This document shows, one piece after another, positions 31,073 through 41,065 of a stretch of DNA of 64,000 bases. Both the position numbers and the translations under genes were made by a program. Each line of letters begins with the position of its first letter. Within the stretch, counting starts at the first letter, position 1. Source of the DNA: Vibrio tubiashii ATCC 19109 (GTDB taxonomy: Bacteria; Pseudomonadota; Gammaproteobacteria; Enterobacterales; Vibrionaceae). The stretch is taken from assembly GCF_000772105.1 (NCBI RefSeq), contig NZ_CP009354.1, forward strand, positions 62,001 to 126,000, given 5' to 3'. The notes under the pieces are model-generated. The model saw only the letters and a program-made list of their open reading frames with translations, searched no databases and was not told the DNA's origin.

Positions 31073-31774
31073 ATGTTAACTCAAAAGGTAGTGAAACACA
31101 TCGCCGACCTGTTGCCTATGCATTGCGAGGTTTGCCATCTCGCGTTGACCAGGCCCCATTCACAAAGTGGCATATGTGACCATTGCTCGCGCTACTTCGC
31201 GCCTTTACCTCGTTGTCAGCGCTGTGGTTTGCCTACTCCTTTTGATATTGCAGAGTGCGGAGAATGTCTTAAACATCCACCTAAATGGCGGCGGCTTTAT
31301 TGCGTTGCTGACTATCAACTACCACTTGCGCAATATGTTCATAGGCTTAAGTACGAGCGGCAATTTTGGCAGGCGAGTAAGCTCGCGAGCCTGCTCGCCC
31401 CAAGAATAGAAACGCCCGCACAGGTGATTACTTTTGTGCCCTTGCACTGGGGGCGGTATCTAAGGCGCGGATTTAATCAAAGTGAGTTGATAGCACGTTC
31501 ACTGGCGCGGCAACTCAACGTACCGTGTCAGCCCCTGTTCAAAAGAGTGAGAGCAACACCTCAGCAGCAAGGTTTAACTAAGGTGGAGCGAAAGCGAAAT
31601 CTAGACCGTGCTTTCTTACTCAATGGAGAGATTGTTGCTGACCATATCGCGATTGTTGATGATGTTCTCACTACTGGTAGTACGGTGCAGCATTTATGTG
31701 AATTACTGCTTGAAGCGGGGGTGAAAAGCGTTGATATTTACTGTATATGCCGTACTCCTGAGCCAGCAAGTTAG
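31073..31774 (+). CDS. ComF family phosphoribosyltransferase-like protein
   Basis: 233 residues. The N-terminal zinc-ribbon-like part has cysteine pairs (CEVC, CDHC, CQRC, CGEC, about residues 18-65). The C-terminal type I phosphoribosyltransferase fold has the PRPP loop VDDVLTTGST (about 205). This is the ComF/GntX family: ComF is needed for DNA uptake in naturally competent bacteria, and Vibrio can be competent, but that role is an inference here. ATG 31073 is 59 bp from divergent bioH. A palindromic repeat begins at the base after its stop codon. Confidence 0.9.
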   Translation: MLTQKVVKHIADLLPMHCEVCHLALTRPHSQSGICDHCSRYFAPLPRCQRCGLPTPFDIAECGECLKHPPKWRRLYCVADYQLPLAQYVHRLKYERQFWQASKLASLLAPRIETPAQVITFVPLHWGRYLRRGFNQSELIARSLARQLNVPCQPLFKRVRATPQQQGLTKVERKRNLDRAFLLNGEIVADHIAIVDDVLTTGSTVQHLCELLLEAGVKSVDIYCICRTPEPAS

Positions 31775-31902
31775 TATACCCTTCATTCTAGAATCTGCAG
31801 CGTTGTTCACTGCGCCAATTCACCCTAATCACATAGTACACCTATGCTCATAGGGCTGAATTGTCTTGTTGCCGCGCTGCAACTTCAATTATTTTGGGTA
31901 TA
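31775..31902. repeat. Palindromic intergenic element, copy 2 (128 bp)
   Basis: Perfect 7-base ends TATACCC and GGGTATA, arms GCAGCG...CGCTGC, and a core ATCACATAG-N-CTATGCTCATAGGGC. Apart from copy 1's 15-base insertion, the two copies differ at only a few positions. It starts immediately after the TAG of the comF-like gene, so the transcript of that gene would fold it. No coding capacity. Confidence 0.87.
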
Positions 31903-31986
31903 TAAATTGACTAAAAGGCTAGACCTCTTGCTATTCAGGAGTAAAATGGTCAACTAATAGCCTACAAAATTACTCAGGTATTCGTC

Positions 31987-32574
31987 GTGTCAAATACAAT
32001 TACTATTACAGAAACTGCCCAAAAACACTTTGCTAACCTATTAGGTCAGCAGCCAGAAGGCACTAATATTCGTGTATTCGTGGTAAACCCTGGCACTCAA
32101 AACGCAGAGTGTGGCGTGTCTTACTGCCCGCCAGAAGCGGTAGAGTCTGCCGATACTGAATTGGCGTTTGAGTTCTTCTCAGCATTTGTTGATGAGCTAA
32201 GCCTGCCGTTCCTTGAAGACGCTGAAATTGATTTTGTAACTGACAAAATGGGCTCTCAGCTAACTTTGAAAGCACCAAACGCGAAAATGCGTAAGGTTTC
32301 TGATGACGCGCCTCTAGTAGAGCGTGTTGAGTACGTGATTCAGACTCAGGTTAACCCTCAGCTTGCGGGTCACGGTGGTCATGTAAACCTAGTTGAAATC
32401 ACAGACGAAGGCATTGCAATTGTTGCCTTTGGTGGCGGCTGTAACGGCTGTTCTATGGTTGATGTAACACTGAAAGAAGGCATCGAGAAAGAGCTTCTTC
32501 AGCAATTCGAAGGTGAGCTGTCTGCGGTACGCGATGCAACTGAGCACGATCGTGGTGAGCACTCTTACTACTAA
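31987..32574 (+). CDS. nfuA: Fe-S biogenesis protein NfuA
   Basis: 195 residues, GTG start. The N-terminal degenerate A-type domain (about 1-100) lacks the full A-type Cys set. The C-terminal Nfu domain has the cluster-binding pair Cys152 and Cys155 in [14 protein letters not shown]. NfuA carries 4Fe-4S clusters to client proteins such as aconitase, especially under oxidative stress or iron limitation. bioH, comF-like and nfuA are neighbours in many gammaproteobacteria. The 84-bp gap after the palindromic repeat should contain its promoter. Confidence 0.97.
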   Translation: MSNTITITETAQKHFANLLGQQPEGTNIRVFVVNPGTQNAECGVSYCPPEAVESADTELAFEFFSAFVDELSLPFLEDAEIDFVTDKMGSQLTLKAPNAKMRKVSDDAPLVERVEYVIQTQVNPQLAGHGGHVNLVEITDEGIAIVAFGGGCNGCSMVDVTLKEGIEKELLQQFEGELSAVRDATEHDRGEHSYY

Positions 32575-32745
32575 GAAATGCATTTAACCGAATGAAATAC
32601 ATAGGGTTGGCAGCAATGTCAGCCCTTTTTTTGTTTTCAAAGCTGATAAATTTCTCATATATTAGGAGTGTTGAACTTTCGAACAATATGGTTACGAAAG
32701 AGCGACAGATTCTAGAACCTTCCCTTGATGCAAAGGAGTAAGCTC

Positions 32746-33291
32746 GTGGCCAAACGGAACCCACCAGAAATTCTGGCGAAACAGACTGTCGCGCAATCTC
32801 GACTGTTCTCTATTGAAGCGTTGGATTTACGCTTTAGCAATGGTGAACAGCGGACTTATGAGCGCATGAAACCCAGTGGGCGAAATGCAGTCATGATGGT
32901 TCCTGTTACCGAGCAAGGTGACATTTTGTTAGTCAGAGAATATGCCGCGGGCACTGAGAGGTATGAGCTGGGTTTTCCTAAGGGGTTAATCGATCCAGGT
33001 GAAACTCCTCAGCAAGCGGCTGAGCGTGAACTGAAAGAAGAGATTGGCTTTGGCGCTCATAAGTTAACGCCTTTGAAAGAAGTCGTTCTTGCCCCTTCTT
33101 ATTTCTCTAGCAAAATGACCCTGTTCATTGCGGAGCAACTATACTCAGAGCAATTGGAAGGTGATGAACCAGAACCGTTAGAAGTGGTTCGTTGGCCTTT
33201 AGCGCAAGCTGAAGAGCTATTAACACACCTCGATTTTAGTGAAGCGCGCAGTATTACTGCGTTATTACTCGCTCTACGAATCTTAAAATAA
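32746..33291 (+). CDS. nudE: ADP compounds hydrolase NudE
   Basis: Nudix hydrolase acting on ADP-ribose, NADH and ApnA compounds. GTG 32746 with AAAGGAG 7 bases upstream gives 181 residues beginning MAKRNPPEIL; the earlier TTG 32725 and ATG 32728 precede the ribosome site and were rejected. The Nudix box runs from GLIDPGET to REL-KEEIGF (about residues 81-103). Followed 60 bp later by cysQ, as in other gammaproteobacteria, probably as an operon handling nucleotide by-products. Confidence 0.95.
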   Translation: MAKRNPPEILAKQTVAQSRLFSIEALDLRFSNGEQRTYERMKPSGRNAVMMVPVTEQGDILLVREYAAGTERYELGFPKGLIDPGETPQQAAERELKEEIGFGAHKLTPLKEVVLAPSYFSSKMTLFIAEQLYSEQLEGDEPEPLEVVRWPLAQAEELLTHLDFSEARSITALLLALRILK

Positions 33292-33351
33292 TTAACGTTT
33301 TCCTCTGCGATGTCGTCTGAGGAAAGAGTAGGTAGAGCGTAAGGATTTTTT

Positions 33352-34179
33352 ATGCCAATGACAGAAGACCTTTCTCATCATTTGCCCGCAGTGATTGAAA
33401 TTGCCCGTAGTGCTGGGCAGTTGATTCTCGATATTTACGAGAAAAAAGAGTACCAAGCGTTCACCAAAAGTGATGAAACACCCGTGACCAGTGCTGATAT
33501 CGCCGCGCACAAACTGATTGTGGAAAGACTCACCGAGCTGACTCCAGATATCCCGGTGTTATCAGAAGAAGCGGCCGATATCAGTTTAGATAAACGCTCA
33601 CAGTGGGATCGCTACTGGCTAGTTGATCCACTGGATGGTACCCAAGAGTTTATTGCCCGCAGTGGCGACTTTGCTACCATTATCGCTCTCGTAGAAAACA
33701 ATAAACCCGTGATGGGAGTGGTATATGGTCCGGTTTCTGGAGTGACGTACTACGCTTACCAAGGTAAAGGGGCGTGGAAAATTCCAGACTTAAGCGAAAG
33801 CGTGCGTATCAAAACCCATCAACATGATGGCAAGCAAAGCCCAATCGCTATTGCGATTAGCCGTCGCCAAGATATTAATCGCATCACGAGCCGAATGAGC
33901 AGCGGTTGGAATTATGATTTAGTCCCACTTGGCTCAGCAGCGCTGAAAGCCTGTTTAGTCGCGGAAGGTGCAGTCGATTGCTACCTACGACTTGGCCCTA
34001 CCGGGGAATGGGATACCGCCGCAACACAATGTATTGTTGAAGAAGCCGGTGGGCGTATTCTAAGTACCTTGCTAGAGCCGCTTTCTTACAATGAGCGCGA
34101 TACGTTAGAAAACCCGAATTTTATTGTCTTGGGTGATGAGAGCTTGCCTTGGGATGAGATTTTAAAGGTTAAGGATTGA
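33352..34179 (+). CDS. cysQ: 3'(2'),5'-bisphosphate nucleotidase CysQ
   Basis: Hydrolyses 3'-phosphoadenosine 5'-phosphate (PAP) from sulfate assimilation to AMP. 275 residues of the inositol monophosphatase fold. Metal-binding motifs: EEAAD (about 70), DPLDGTQEF (about 93-101) and GEWDTAA (about 220). AAGGA lies 6 bases before ATG 33352; Met3 is an alternative. The stop TGA is followed at once by a composite repeat leader. Confidence 0.96.
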   Translation: MPMTEDLSHHLPAVIEIARSAGQLILDIYEKKEYQAFTKSDETPVTSADIAAHKLIVERLTELTPDIPVLSEEAADISLDKRSQWDRYWLVDPLDGTQEFIARSGDFATIIALVENNKPVMGVVYGPVSGVTYYAYQGKGAWKIPDLSESVRIKTHQHDGKQSPIAIAISRRQDINRITSRMSSGWNYDLVPLGSAALKACLVAEGAVDCYLRLGPTGEWDTAATQCIVEEAGGRILSTLLEPLSYNERDTLENPNFIVLGDESLPWDEILKVKD

Positions 34180-34319
34180 AGCGGACTCCGTCCTTAAGAA
34201 CGCTTCGCTTCAGAACGGGCTTCGCCCTATGGAAAGCGGGATCGCTACGCTGCTGGATTGCTGGCTCTGATTTTGGTCATTCCTCACTCTTGAGGATGAT
34301 GAATTGTTTAATCAAACTA
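34180..34319 (+). repeat. Octamer-element leader, locus A
   Basis: Micro-hairpin modules GGACTCCGTCC, GAACGCTTCGCTTC, GAACGGGCTTCGCCCT and GCGGGATCGCTACGCTGCTGGA follow each other within 80 bases. They are shared with four other gaps in this window. A remnant of the long inverted repeat of locus C (GTCATTCCTCACTCTTGAGGATGATG, about 34276-34301) follows. No open frame with a ribosome site is seen. Confidence 0.75.
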
Positions 34320-34354
34320 AGAGGGTTGACGTTTTCACGCCAATCCTCTTTTTT
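34320..34354 (+). terminator. Terminator-like hairpin before array A
   Basis: AGAGGGTTGACG and CGCCAATCCTCT pair with one wobble and one mismatch around TTTTCA, followed by six T. It would end cysQ transcription and is the locus A version of the GGGTTGAC hairpin found at loci B and C. Confidence 0.75.
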
Positions 34355-34444
34355 GTTATCCAGTTATCCAGTTATCCAGTTATCCAGTTATCCAGTTATC
34401 CAGTTATCCAGTTATCCAGTTATCCAGTTATCCAGTTATCCAGT
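34355..34444 (+). repeat. Tandem octamer array A: GTTATCCA, 11 copies
   Basis: Eleven perfect head-to-tail GTTATCCA units (the same cycle as ATCCAGTT) plus two bases, ending at the base before the recG stop codon (TTA, 34445-34447). No spacers of variable sequence, so it is not a CRISPR. Confidence 0.97.
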
Positions 34445-36523
34445 TTAAGCCTTCGAATACACATCTCTATCACCCAACCAGCGGTCGATAATCGCGACTG
34501 CATTATCTGAATAGTTGTCATGAATATGTCGAGCGATGCGCTGAACTTCGGGGATTAAGCGCTGATCACGGACTAAATCTGCAATCTTAAAGTCAGCCAT
34601 ACCGGTTTGCTTGGTGCCTAATAGCTCACCTGGTCCACGGATTTCTAAGTCTCGCTGTGCAATCACAAATCCATCGTTGCTTTCACGTAAAACGCCTAAG
34701 CGCTTTTGGGCGGTTTTCGACAGGGGCGAATGGTAGAGCAGCACACAATGACTGGCGACACTGCCTCGACCTACACGGCCTCGTAGCTGGTGGAGCTGAG
34801 CTAAACCTAAACGCTCAGGGTTTTCGATAATCATTAAGCTTGAGTTAGGCACATCTACACCTACTTCAATCACGGTGGTCGCGACCAATAGATGGAGTTT
34901 ATTGTCTTTGAAGTCTTGCATCACCGCTTGCTTCTCAGCGGGTTTCATTCGACCGTGGACTAAGCCAATCTTGACGTCTGGCAGTTTGCGTTGCAGTTCT
35001 TCAGCCGTATCCGCTGCCGCTTGAGCTTCGAGCACCTCAGATTCATCAATCAGAGTACACACCCAATAGGCTTGTTTCCCCTCATTGAGGCAAGCGTTTC
35101 TGACTCGCTCAACAATATCGTCCCGCTTAGTATCCGGAATGGCAACGGTTTGAATCGGCGTTCTCCCCGGTGGGAGCTCATCGATCACTGACGTCTCTAG
35201 GTCAGCGTAGGCGGTCATTGCCAGTGTTCGAGGTATTGGAGTTGCAGTCATAATCAGCTGATGCGGATAAGCGCCTTGCTTGGCCCCTTTTTCACGCAGC
35301 TCTAACCGTTGGTGGACACCAAATCGATGCTGCTCATCAATGATGACTAAAGCTAAGTGATGAAACTCGACATGCTCTTGGAACAGAGCATGGGTTCCGA
35401 CCACCATTTGCGCTTCACCATTTGCGATTTGAGCCAGCTCTGCTTCTTTGGCTTTACCTTTCAGTTTGCCAGCGAGCCAACCTACCTTGATGCCCATAGG
35501 TTCGAGCCAAGCCGAGAAATTAATTGCGTGTTGTTCAGCGAGCAGTTCTGTAGGAGCCATCAGGGCGACTTGGTAGCCATGCTCAAGGGCGCGCAGAGCA
35601 GCAAGCGCTGCGACTAGGGTTTTGCCTGAACCTACGTCCCCTTGAACTAGGCGCATCATAGGGTGTGGCTTTTCTAGATCTTGTTCGATTTCACCCACTA
35701 CGCGTGCTTGTGCATTGGTTGGTGAAAAGGGAAGTTGCTCGAGCAGTTGTTGCTTAAGTTTGTTGCTAACGGGCAGCGGTAATGCTGTGTCTTGCTGACC
35801 TTTACTACGCACCGCCAACATCGATAGGTTTTGTGCCAGTAGCTCTTCCATAATCAAACGGATCTGCGCCGGGTGTTTGCCTTCATCAAACTGCTCTAAA
35901 TTGATATTCGGTGGTGGACGATGAATTGTGTGCAACGCTTGCGCTAGGGTGATTTGGTGATCATACAGACCATTAGGTAGCAGTTCTTGCACGGCTGCTT
36001 TGTCGAGTAACTCAAGCGCTTGGTCAGTAAGATTACGTAGCGTAACTTGACGCAGACCATCTGTCGTTGGGTAAACAGGAGTTAATGTCTGTTCTATATC
36101 AGCTTTTTGGTTCGGAGCATAGAACTTGTAGTCTGGGTGGACAATCTCCAGTCCGTAGCCACCACGCTTAATTTCACCATAAGCGTGAACAGTTTTACCT
36201 TCGGCGAAGTTGTTCTTCATTCCGGCGGTAAAATTGAAAAAACGCAACGTGATGGTGCCGTTACCATCACTGATTTTCACCGACAGCATTTTGCGTTTAC
36301 CAAACAAGGTATCAACACTCATCACCTTGCCTTGCACCGCTGCCCATAGGCCAGCATGCAGTTTTACTATCGGGTAGATACGAGTACGGTCTTCATAACG
36401 CAGAGGAAGGTGAAACAGTATATCTTGAACGCTATTGAGCCCAACTTTGGCTAACTTCTCGGCGACTTTGGCACCAACGCCAGTCAAAGAAGTGAGAGGA
36501 ATCGCAGATAGCAGTTGGGACAT
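34445..36523 (-). CDS. recG: ATP-dependent DNA helicase RecG
   Basis: Branch-migration and fork-reversal helicase. 692 residues, normal length. N-terminal wedge/OB domain (about 1-170), Walker A GDVGSGKT (about 293-300), DEQH box (IIDEQHRFG, about 397), motif III TATPIPRT, and the C-terminal helicase domain ending with QLRGRVGRG, then the TRG motif region. Array A abuts its stop codon and array B lies upstream of its start, so it is the one gene here flanked by octamer elements on both sides. Confidence 0.98.
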   Translation of the reverse strand: MSQLLSAIPLTSLTGVGAKVAEKLAKVGLNSVQDILFHLPLRYEDRTRIYPIVKLHAGLWAAVQGKVMSVDTLFGKRKMLSVKISDGNGTITLRFFNFTAGMKNNFAEGKTVHAYGEIKRGGYGLEIVHPDYKFYAPNQKADIEQTLTPVYPTTDGLRQVTLRNLTDQALELLDKAAVQELLPNGLYDHQITLAQALHTIHRPPPNINLEQFDEGKHPAQIRLIMEELLAQNLSMLAVRSKGQQDTALPLPVSNKLKQQLLEQLPFSPTNAQARVVGEIEQDLEKPHPMMRLVQGDVGSGKTLVAALAALRALEHGYQVALMAPTELLAEQHAINFSAWLEPMGIKVGWLAGKLKGKAKEAELAQIANGEAQMVVGTHALFQEHVEFHHLALVIIDEQHRFGVHQRLELREKGAKQGAYPHQLIMTATPIPRTLAMTAYADLETSVIDELPPGRTPIQTVAIPDTKRDDIVERVRNACLNEGKQAYWVCTLIDESEVLEAQAAADTAEELQRKLPDVKIGLVHGRMKPAEKQAVMQDFKDNKLHLLVATTVIEVGVDVPNSSLMIIENPERLGLAQLHQLRGRVGRGSVASHCVLLYHSPLSKTAQKRLGVLRESNDGFVIAQRDLEIRGPGELLGTKQTGMADFKIADLVRDQRLIPEVQRIARHIHDNYSDNAVAIIDRWLGDRDVYSKA

Positions 36524-36632
36524 GACACAGCTCGCTCGTTATTTTGAGTAAGTGACTCAGTGAGTTAGATAAGACCTTGTTAGTTAACCATTGGGCTGTG
36601 TTTTTGTACAGGAAAAATTGGAGTGAGATACC

Positions 36633-36740
36633 GGGAACGGACTGCGTCCTATGGAACGCTGCGCTATGGAAAGCCCTGCTGGAAAACTAGTGTTGGCTCT
36701 AATGTGTATGGCGGGCAGTTCTAGTTCATCCAAATGACAA
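36633..36740 (+). repeat. Octamer-element leader, locus B
   Basis: Contains GGAACGGACTGCGTCCTATGG, GAACGCTGCGCTATGGAAAG and CTGGAAAACTAGTGTTGGCTC, the same module order as loci A and E. Together with 36524-36632 (AT-rich, the likely recG promoter region) and the array, it fills the 326-bp recG-trmH gap. Confidence 0.72.
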
Positions 36741-36765
36741 AGGGTTGACCCTAAGAGTCAACCCT
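36741..36765. repeat. GGGTTGAC stem-loop, locus B
   Basis: AGGGTTGAC and GTCAACCCT form a perfect 9-bp stem with a 7-base loop. It lacks a strong T run, so it is a weak terminator at best, but matches the stem-loops of loci A and C. On the minus strand it lies downstream of trmH and array B. Confidence 0.75.
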
Positions 36766-36774
36766 ACATAATTT

Positions 36775-36838
36775 CTCCAGCTCTCCAGCTCTCCAGCTCT
36801 CCAGCTCTCCAGCTCTCCAGCTCTCCAGCTCTCCAGCT
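36775..36838 (+). repeat. Tandem octamer array B: CTCCAGCT, 8 copies
   Basis: Eight perfect CTCCAGCT units followed by one decayed unit (TTCTAGCT) and then the trmH stop codon at 36850. Confidence 0.97.
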
Positions 36839-36849
36839 TTCTAGCTCTT

Positions 36850-37533
36850 TTACTTCTTCTGCATCTCTGCCCACCATTCATCATCGGCGATGATCTGGCC
36901 TTGTTCGTCTAGTGGTGGGTAAGGAAGCTTTTTACGCTTGGCGACTTTGGCTAGCACCGGATGACCGCGTTCGAACAGTAGGCGGTGGATGGTTTCTTCT
37001 GGTACAGAACTGACTTCATTGTCGTACATGCCAGCGGCTTCGCGTTGGCGTTGCGCTTCATAAAGGATGACGGCACTGGCTACAGAGACGTTGAGAGACT
37101 GCACCATTCCGACCATAGGGACGATAATATCTTGGTCAGCGAGCTTTTTGGCTTGCTCAGATGCGCCTACTTTTTCACTACCGAGAATAATGGCTGTCGG
37201 TTTGGTGTAGTCGATGTCGCGGAAGTCTACTGCAGTTTCAGACAGATTAGTCACAAGTACCTGCATACCTTGCGCTTTGAGCTCAGTAATCGCCTCGTCG
37301 ATAGAGTCATGGGTTTCAACGTCAACCCAGTTACGAGCACCTGCAGAAGTATGGCTCAGTGTGCGCATCTCATTTGGCCATACTGCGTGAATCTTGTGAA
37401 TACCCGTAGCATCGGCGGTGCGGATAACAGCAGATACGTTATTTGGCTTGTGAACTTCTTCTAGGCAAAGGGTTAAGTCAGCTTGGCGTGCTTTTAACAC
37501 TTCTTGGATTCGATTGTAGCGTTCTAAATTCAT
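36850..37533 (-). CDS. trmH: tRNA (guanosine(18)-2'-O)-methyltransferase TrmH
   Basis: SPOUT-family enzyme that methylates G18 in the D-loop of tRNAs. ATG 37533 gives 227 residues beginning MNLERYNRIQEVL, matching the family; the frame from TTG 37545 adds four residues. Motifs: NVSAVIRTADA (motif 1), ILGSEKVGAS (motif 2) and PMVGMVQSLNVSVA (motif 3, which with the others forms the trefoil knot). The spoT terminator ends only about 12 bases before the start. The 3' end touches the decayed edge of array B. Confidence 0.95.
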   Translation of the reverse strand: MNLERYNRIQEVLKARQADLTLCLEEVHKPNNVSAVIRTADATGIHKIHAVWPNEMRTLSHTSAGARNWVDVETHDSIDEAITELKAQGMQVLVTNLSETAVDFRDIDYTKPTAIILGSEKVGASEQAKKLADQDIIVPMVGMVQSLNVSVASAVILYEAQRQREAAGMYDNEVSSVPEETIHRLLFERGHPVLAKVAKRKKLPYPPLDEQGQIIADDEWWAEMQKK

Positions 37534-37543
37534 AATCTTATAC

Positions 37544-37579
37544 AAAAGAAAAGCCCTTGAAATGGTGGTTTCAAGGGCA
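37544..37579 (-). terminator. Intrinsic terminator of rpoZ-spoT
   Basis: GCCCTTGAAA and TTTCAAGGGC arms around TGGTGG, followed on the minus strand by TTTTCTTTTG. It lies 23 bases past the spoT stop and about 10 bases before the trmH start. Confidence 0.88.
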
Positions 37580-37601
37580 GTTAGATATTCAAATCAAACG
37601 G

Positions 37602-39719
37602 TTAGTTCTTGCGGCGACGAACTTTAAGCGTCTGTGGCATAGCTTTAATCTTACGCATAATGCCAGCAAGGTGAACACGATCTTTGGTCGTTAGCAGTAC
37701 TGTTACTGTGTACAAGCGACCATCACGCTCTTCTGTTGAAAGTCCGTGAATGTTGGAACCCGTCTTTGAAATAACATTGGTCAGCTCTGCGAGCGCACCT
37801 TGACGATTTTGTACGTCAACAGTGACTTCGGTGATGAACTCTTTGTCGTAATCATCAGACCATTCCACCGCCATGTACTTATCAGGTTCTTTCTGATAAC
37901 CGCGTACATTTGGACACATCTCGCGGTGAACAACTAAGCCTCGGCCCGGTGAAACATGAGCGATGATATGGTCGTCTGGGATCGGGTGACAACAGTTGGC
38001 GAACGTCAGCAAAATACCTTCCGCACCACGGATCGGTAGTTTCTTCTTACCTTCGTTATTACTCTCAACTTCGGTCAGCTCATCTGCATCGCCTAATAAG
38101 CGGCGCGCAATGACGATGCTCATCAGCTCGCCTAGACCAATATCTGCCAGTAGATCGTCGATTGACTCTACTTTTAGGTCGGTCAGAACATGATTGATGT
38201 TCTCTTCATCGATATCTGATAGAGAAAGCTCACCTAAGGCATGGTTAAGCAGGCGGCGACCTAAGGTAATCGACTCTTCGCGGCGCATGGTTTTCAGAAC
38301 CTGACGGATCTTAGTACGCGCACGAGACGTCACCACGTAGTTGAGCCATGCAGCATTTGGACGCGCACCCGGAGCACTGATGATTTCAATCGTCTGACCG
38401 TTTTTCAGCGATTTACTCAGTGGATAAGGGTTGCGATCAACACGAGCACCAACACAGGTATTACCGACATCAGTATGTACAGCATAAGCGAAGTCTACTG
38501 CGGTAGCACCCACTGGCAGCTCAACAATACGGCCTTTCGGCGTAAAGACGTAAATCTCATCTGGGAACAGATCTGACTTAACGTTTTCGATGAATTCGAA
38601 TGAGTTCCCCGCGCTTTGTTGTAGCTCAAGCAGGCTTTGCATCCAGCGCTGAGCTTTGACTTGCGCCGTAGTGCCTGTTCGCTCACCGTTGCCTTTGTAA
38701 GACCAGTGAGCCGCAACCCCTTTATCCGCCATTTGATCCATATCTTCGGTACGGATCTGAACTTCAACCGGTACACCATGAGGGCCAACCATTGAAGTAT
38801 GGATAGATTGATAGCCGTTCGCTTTCGGTACTGCGATGTAGTCTTTCATCCGACCAGGACGTGGCTTGTATAGGCTATGCACCTGACCAAGCACGCGATA
38901 ACAAGTATCGGCATTGTCGACCACGACACGGAAAGCGTAGATATCCATGATGGTATGGAAGCGCTGCTCTTTGGTCTTCATCTTGTTGTAGATGGAGAAG
39001 AGGTTTTTCTCACGACCAAAAACACGCGCTTTAAGACCGACTTCTTCAAGGCGACCTTCAATCTCATCATGGATACGTTGAATCATCTCTTTACGGTTAC
39101 CACGCGCGGCTTTAACTACCTCTTTAAGAACGCGATAACGGTTCGGGTAGAGCGCTTCAAAACCAAGTTCTTCTAGCTCAGTTTTAATGTTGTGGATACC
39201 AAGGCGGTGCGCCAATGGAGAATAGATTTCTAAGGTTTCACGAGCGATACGACGCTTCTTGTCTGGACGAAGAGCGCCAAGCGTGCGCATGTTGTGCGTA
39301 CGGTCAGCAAGCTTAATCAGAATAACGCGGATGTCTTGCACCATGGCAAGAACCATCTTGCGGAAGTTTTCTGCCTGAGCTTCCTTGCGATCGCGAAACT
39401 TAAGCTTATCAAGCTTAGAAACGCCATCCACCAGTTCTGCAACGGTATTGCCAAATTGGGCTTCAAGCTCTTCTTTGGTGACTTCAGTATCTTCAATAAC
39501 GTCGTGAAGTAGGGCTGCTTGCAGGGTTTCAATATCAAGGCGCATTTCAGCCAAGATACGAGCAACAGCAACAGGGTGGATGATATAAGGTTCACCGCTA
39601 GAGCGGGTTTGCCCTTCATGGGCATCTTTCGCTACCACATAAGATTGACGCAGAGCCTCAATTTGAGGCTCTGTTAGGTATTCTTGGGCAACGTCTTTTA
39701 GGCTATCGAATAGATACAA
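37602..39719 (-). CDS. spoT: Bifunctional (p)ppGpp synthetase/hydrolase SpoT
   Basis: Makes and degrades the alarmone (p)ppGpp. 705 residues. The HD hydrolase domain has ALLHDVIEDTE (about 70), so the hydrolase site is intact. The synthetase domain follows (about 235-345, with KPRPGRMKDYIAVPKANGYQ), then TGS (about 385-445, VFTPKGRIVELP) and a C-terminal ACT domain. Part of the gmk-rpoZ-spoT cluster on the minus strand; 42 bp after rpoZ. Confidence 0.98.
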   Translation of the reverse strand: MYLFDSLKDVAQEYLTEPQIEALRQSYVVAKDAHEGQTRSSGEPYIIHPVAVARILAEMRLDIETLQAALLHDVIEDTEVTKEELEAQFGNTVAELVDGVSKLDKLKFRDRKEAQAENFRKMVLAMVQDIRVILIKLADRTHNMRTLGALRPDKKRRIARETLEIYSPLAHRLGIHNIKTELEELGFEALYPNRYRVLKEVVKAARGNRKEMIQRIHDEIEGRLEEVGLKARVFGREKNLFSIYNKMKTKEQRFHTIMDIYAFRVVVDNADTCYRVLGQVHSLYKPRPGRMKDYIAVPKANGYQSIHTSMVGPHGVPVEVQIRTEDMDQMADKGVAAHWSYKGNGERTGTTAQVKAQRWMQSLLELQQSAGNSFEFIENVKSDLFPDEIYVFTPKGRIVELPVGATAVDFAYAVHTDVGNTCVGARVDRNPYPLSKSLKNGQTIEIISAPGARPNAAWLNYVVTSRARTKIRQVLKTMRREESITLGRRLLNHALGELSLSDIDEENINHVLTDLKVESIDDLLADIGLGELMSIVIARRLLGDADELTEVESNNEGKKKLPIRGAEGILLTFANCCHPIPDDHIIAHVSPGRGLVVHREMCPNVRGYQKEPDKYMAVEWSDDYDKEFITEVTVDVQNRQGALAELTNVISKTGSNIHGLSTEERDGRLYTVTVLLTTKDRVHLAGIMRKIKAMPQTLKVRRRKN

Positions 39720-39761
39720 ACTTTAGGCCCGGAAGATAGTTGTAGTGACGAGAAGGTCTAA

Positions 39762-40034
39762 TTAACGGCTGTGAGCAATGCTGCTTACAGCTGCTAGTTC
39801 AGCGGCTTCTTGCTCTTGCTGCTCTTGACGCTCACGTGCATCAAGAATCTCTTTAGTGATAAGACCTTCTTCGATTTCGCGTAGAGCGATAACCGTTTGC
39901 TTATCATTCTCTTCTGGCACTAGTGAATCTTTGCCACCAGTTTGCATTTGACGAGCGCGGCGTGCCGCAATTAGAACTAGGTCGAAACGGTTGCCAACTT
40001 TTTCAACAGCGTCTTGAACAGTTACGCGTGCCAT
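39762..40034 (-). CDS. rpoZ: RNA polymerase omega subunit
   Basis: 90 residues. Starts [20 protein letters not shown] and holds the conserved ARRARQMQ helix that contacts the beta' subunit. Omega helps polymerase assembly and contributes to the ppGpp binding site, which fits its place directly before spoT. It lies 96 bp downstream of gmk; no terminator was seen between them. Confidence 0.98.
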   Translation of the reverse strand: MARVTVQDAVEKVGNRFDLVLIAARRARQMQTGGKDSLVPEENDKQTVIALREIEEGLITKEILDARERQEQQEQEAAELAAVSSIAHSR

Positions 40035-40130
40035 GAGAACTCCAAATTAGTTAACTAAAATTTTGAATGACGAGAAATTATACAGGCTGACAGTTCCTAG
40101 TGTCTAGGATCTGTTTGTGTTTCCTGCTAT

Positions 40131-41063
<933 letters not shown>

Positions 41064-41065
41064 TA

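Noticed and set aside
34176..34510. Open frames with repeated QLSSYPVI peptide at cysQ/recG (and again at 55520-55708)
   Set aside because: They come from the GTTATCCA arrays, which stay open on the + strand in all frames. They start in leaders or coding regions and lack ribosome sites.
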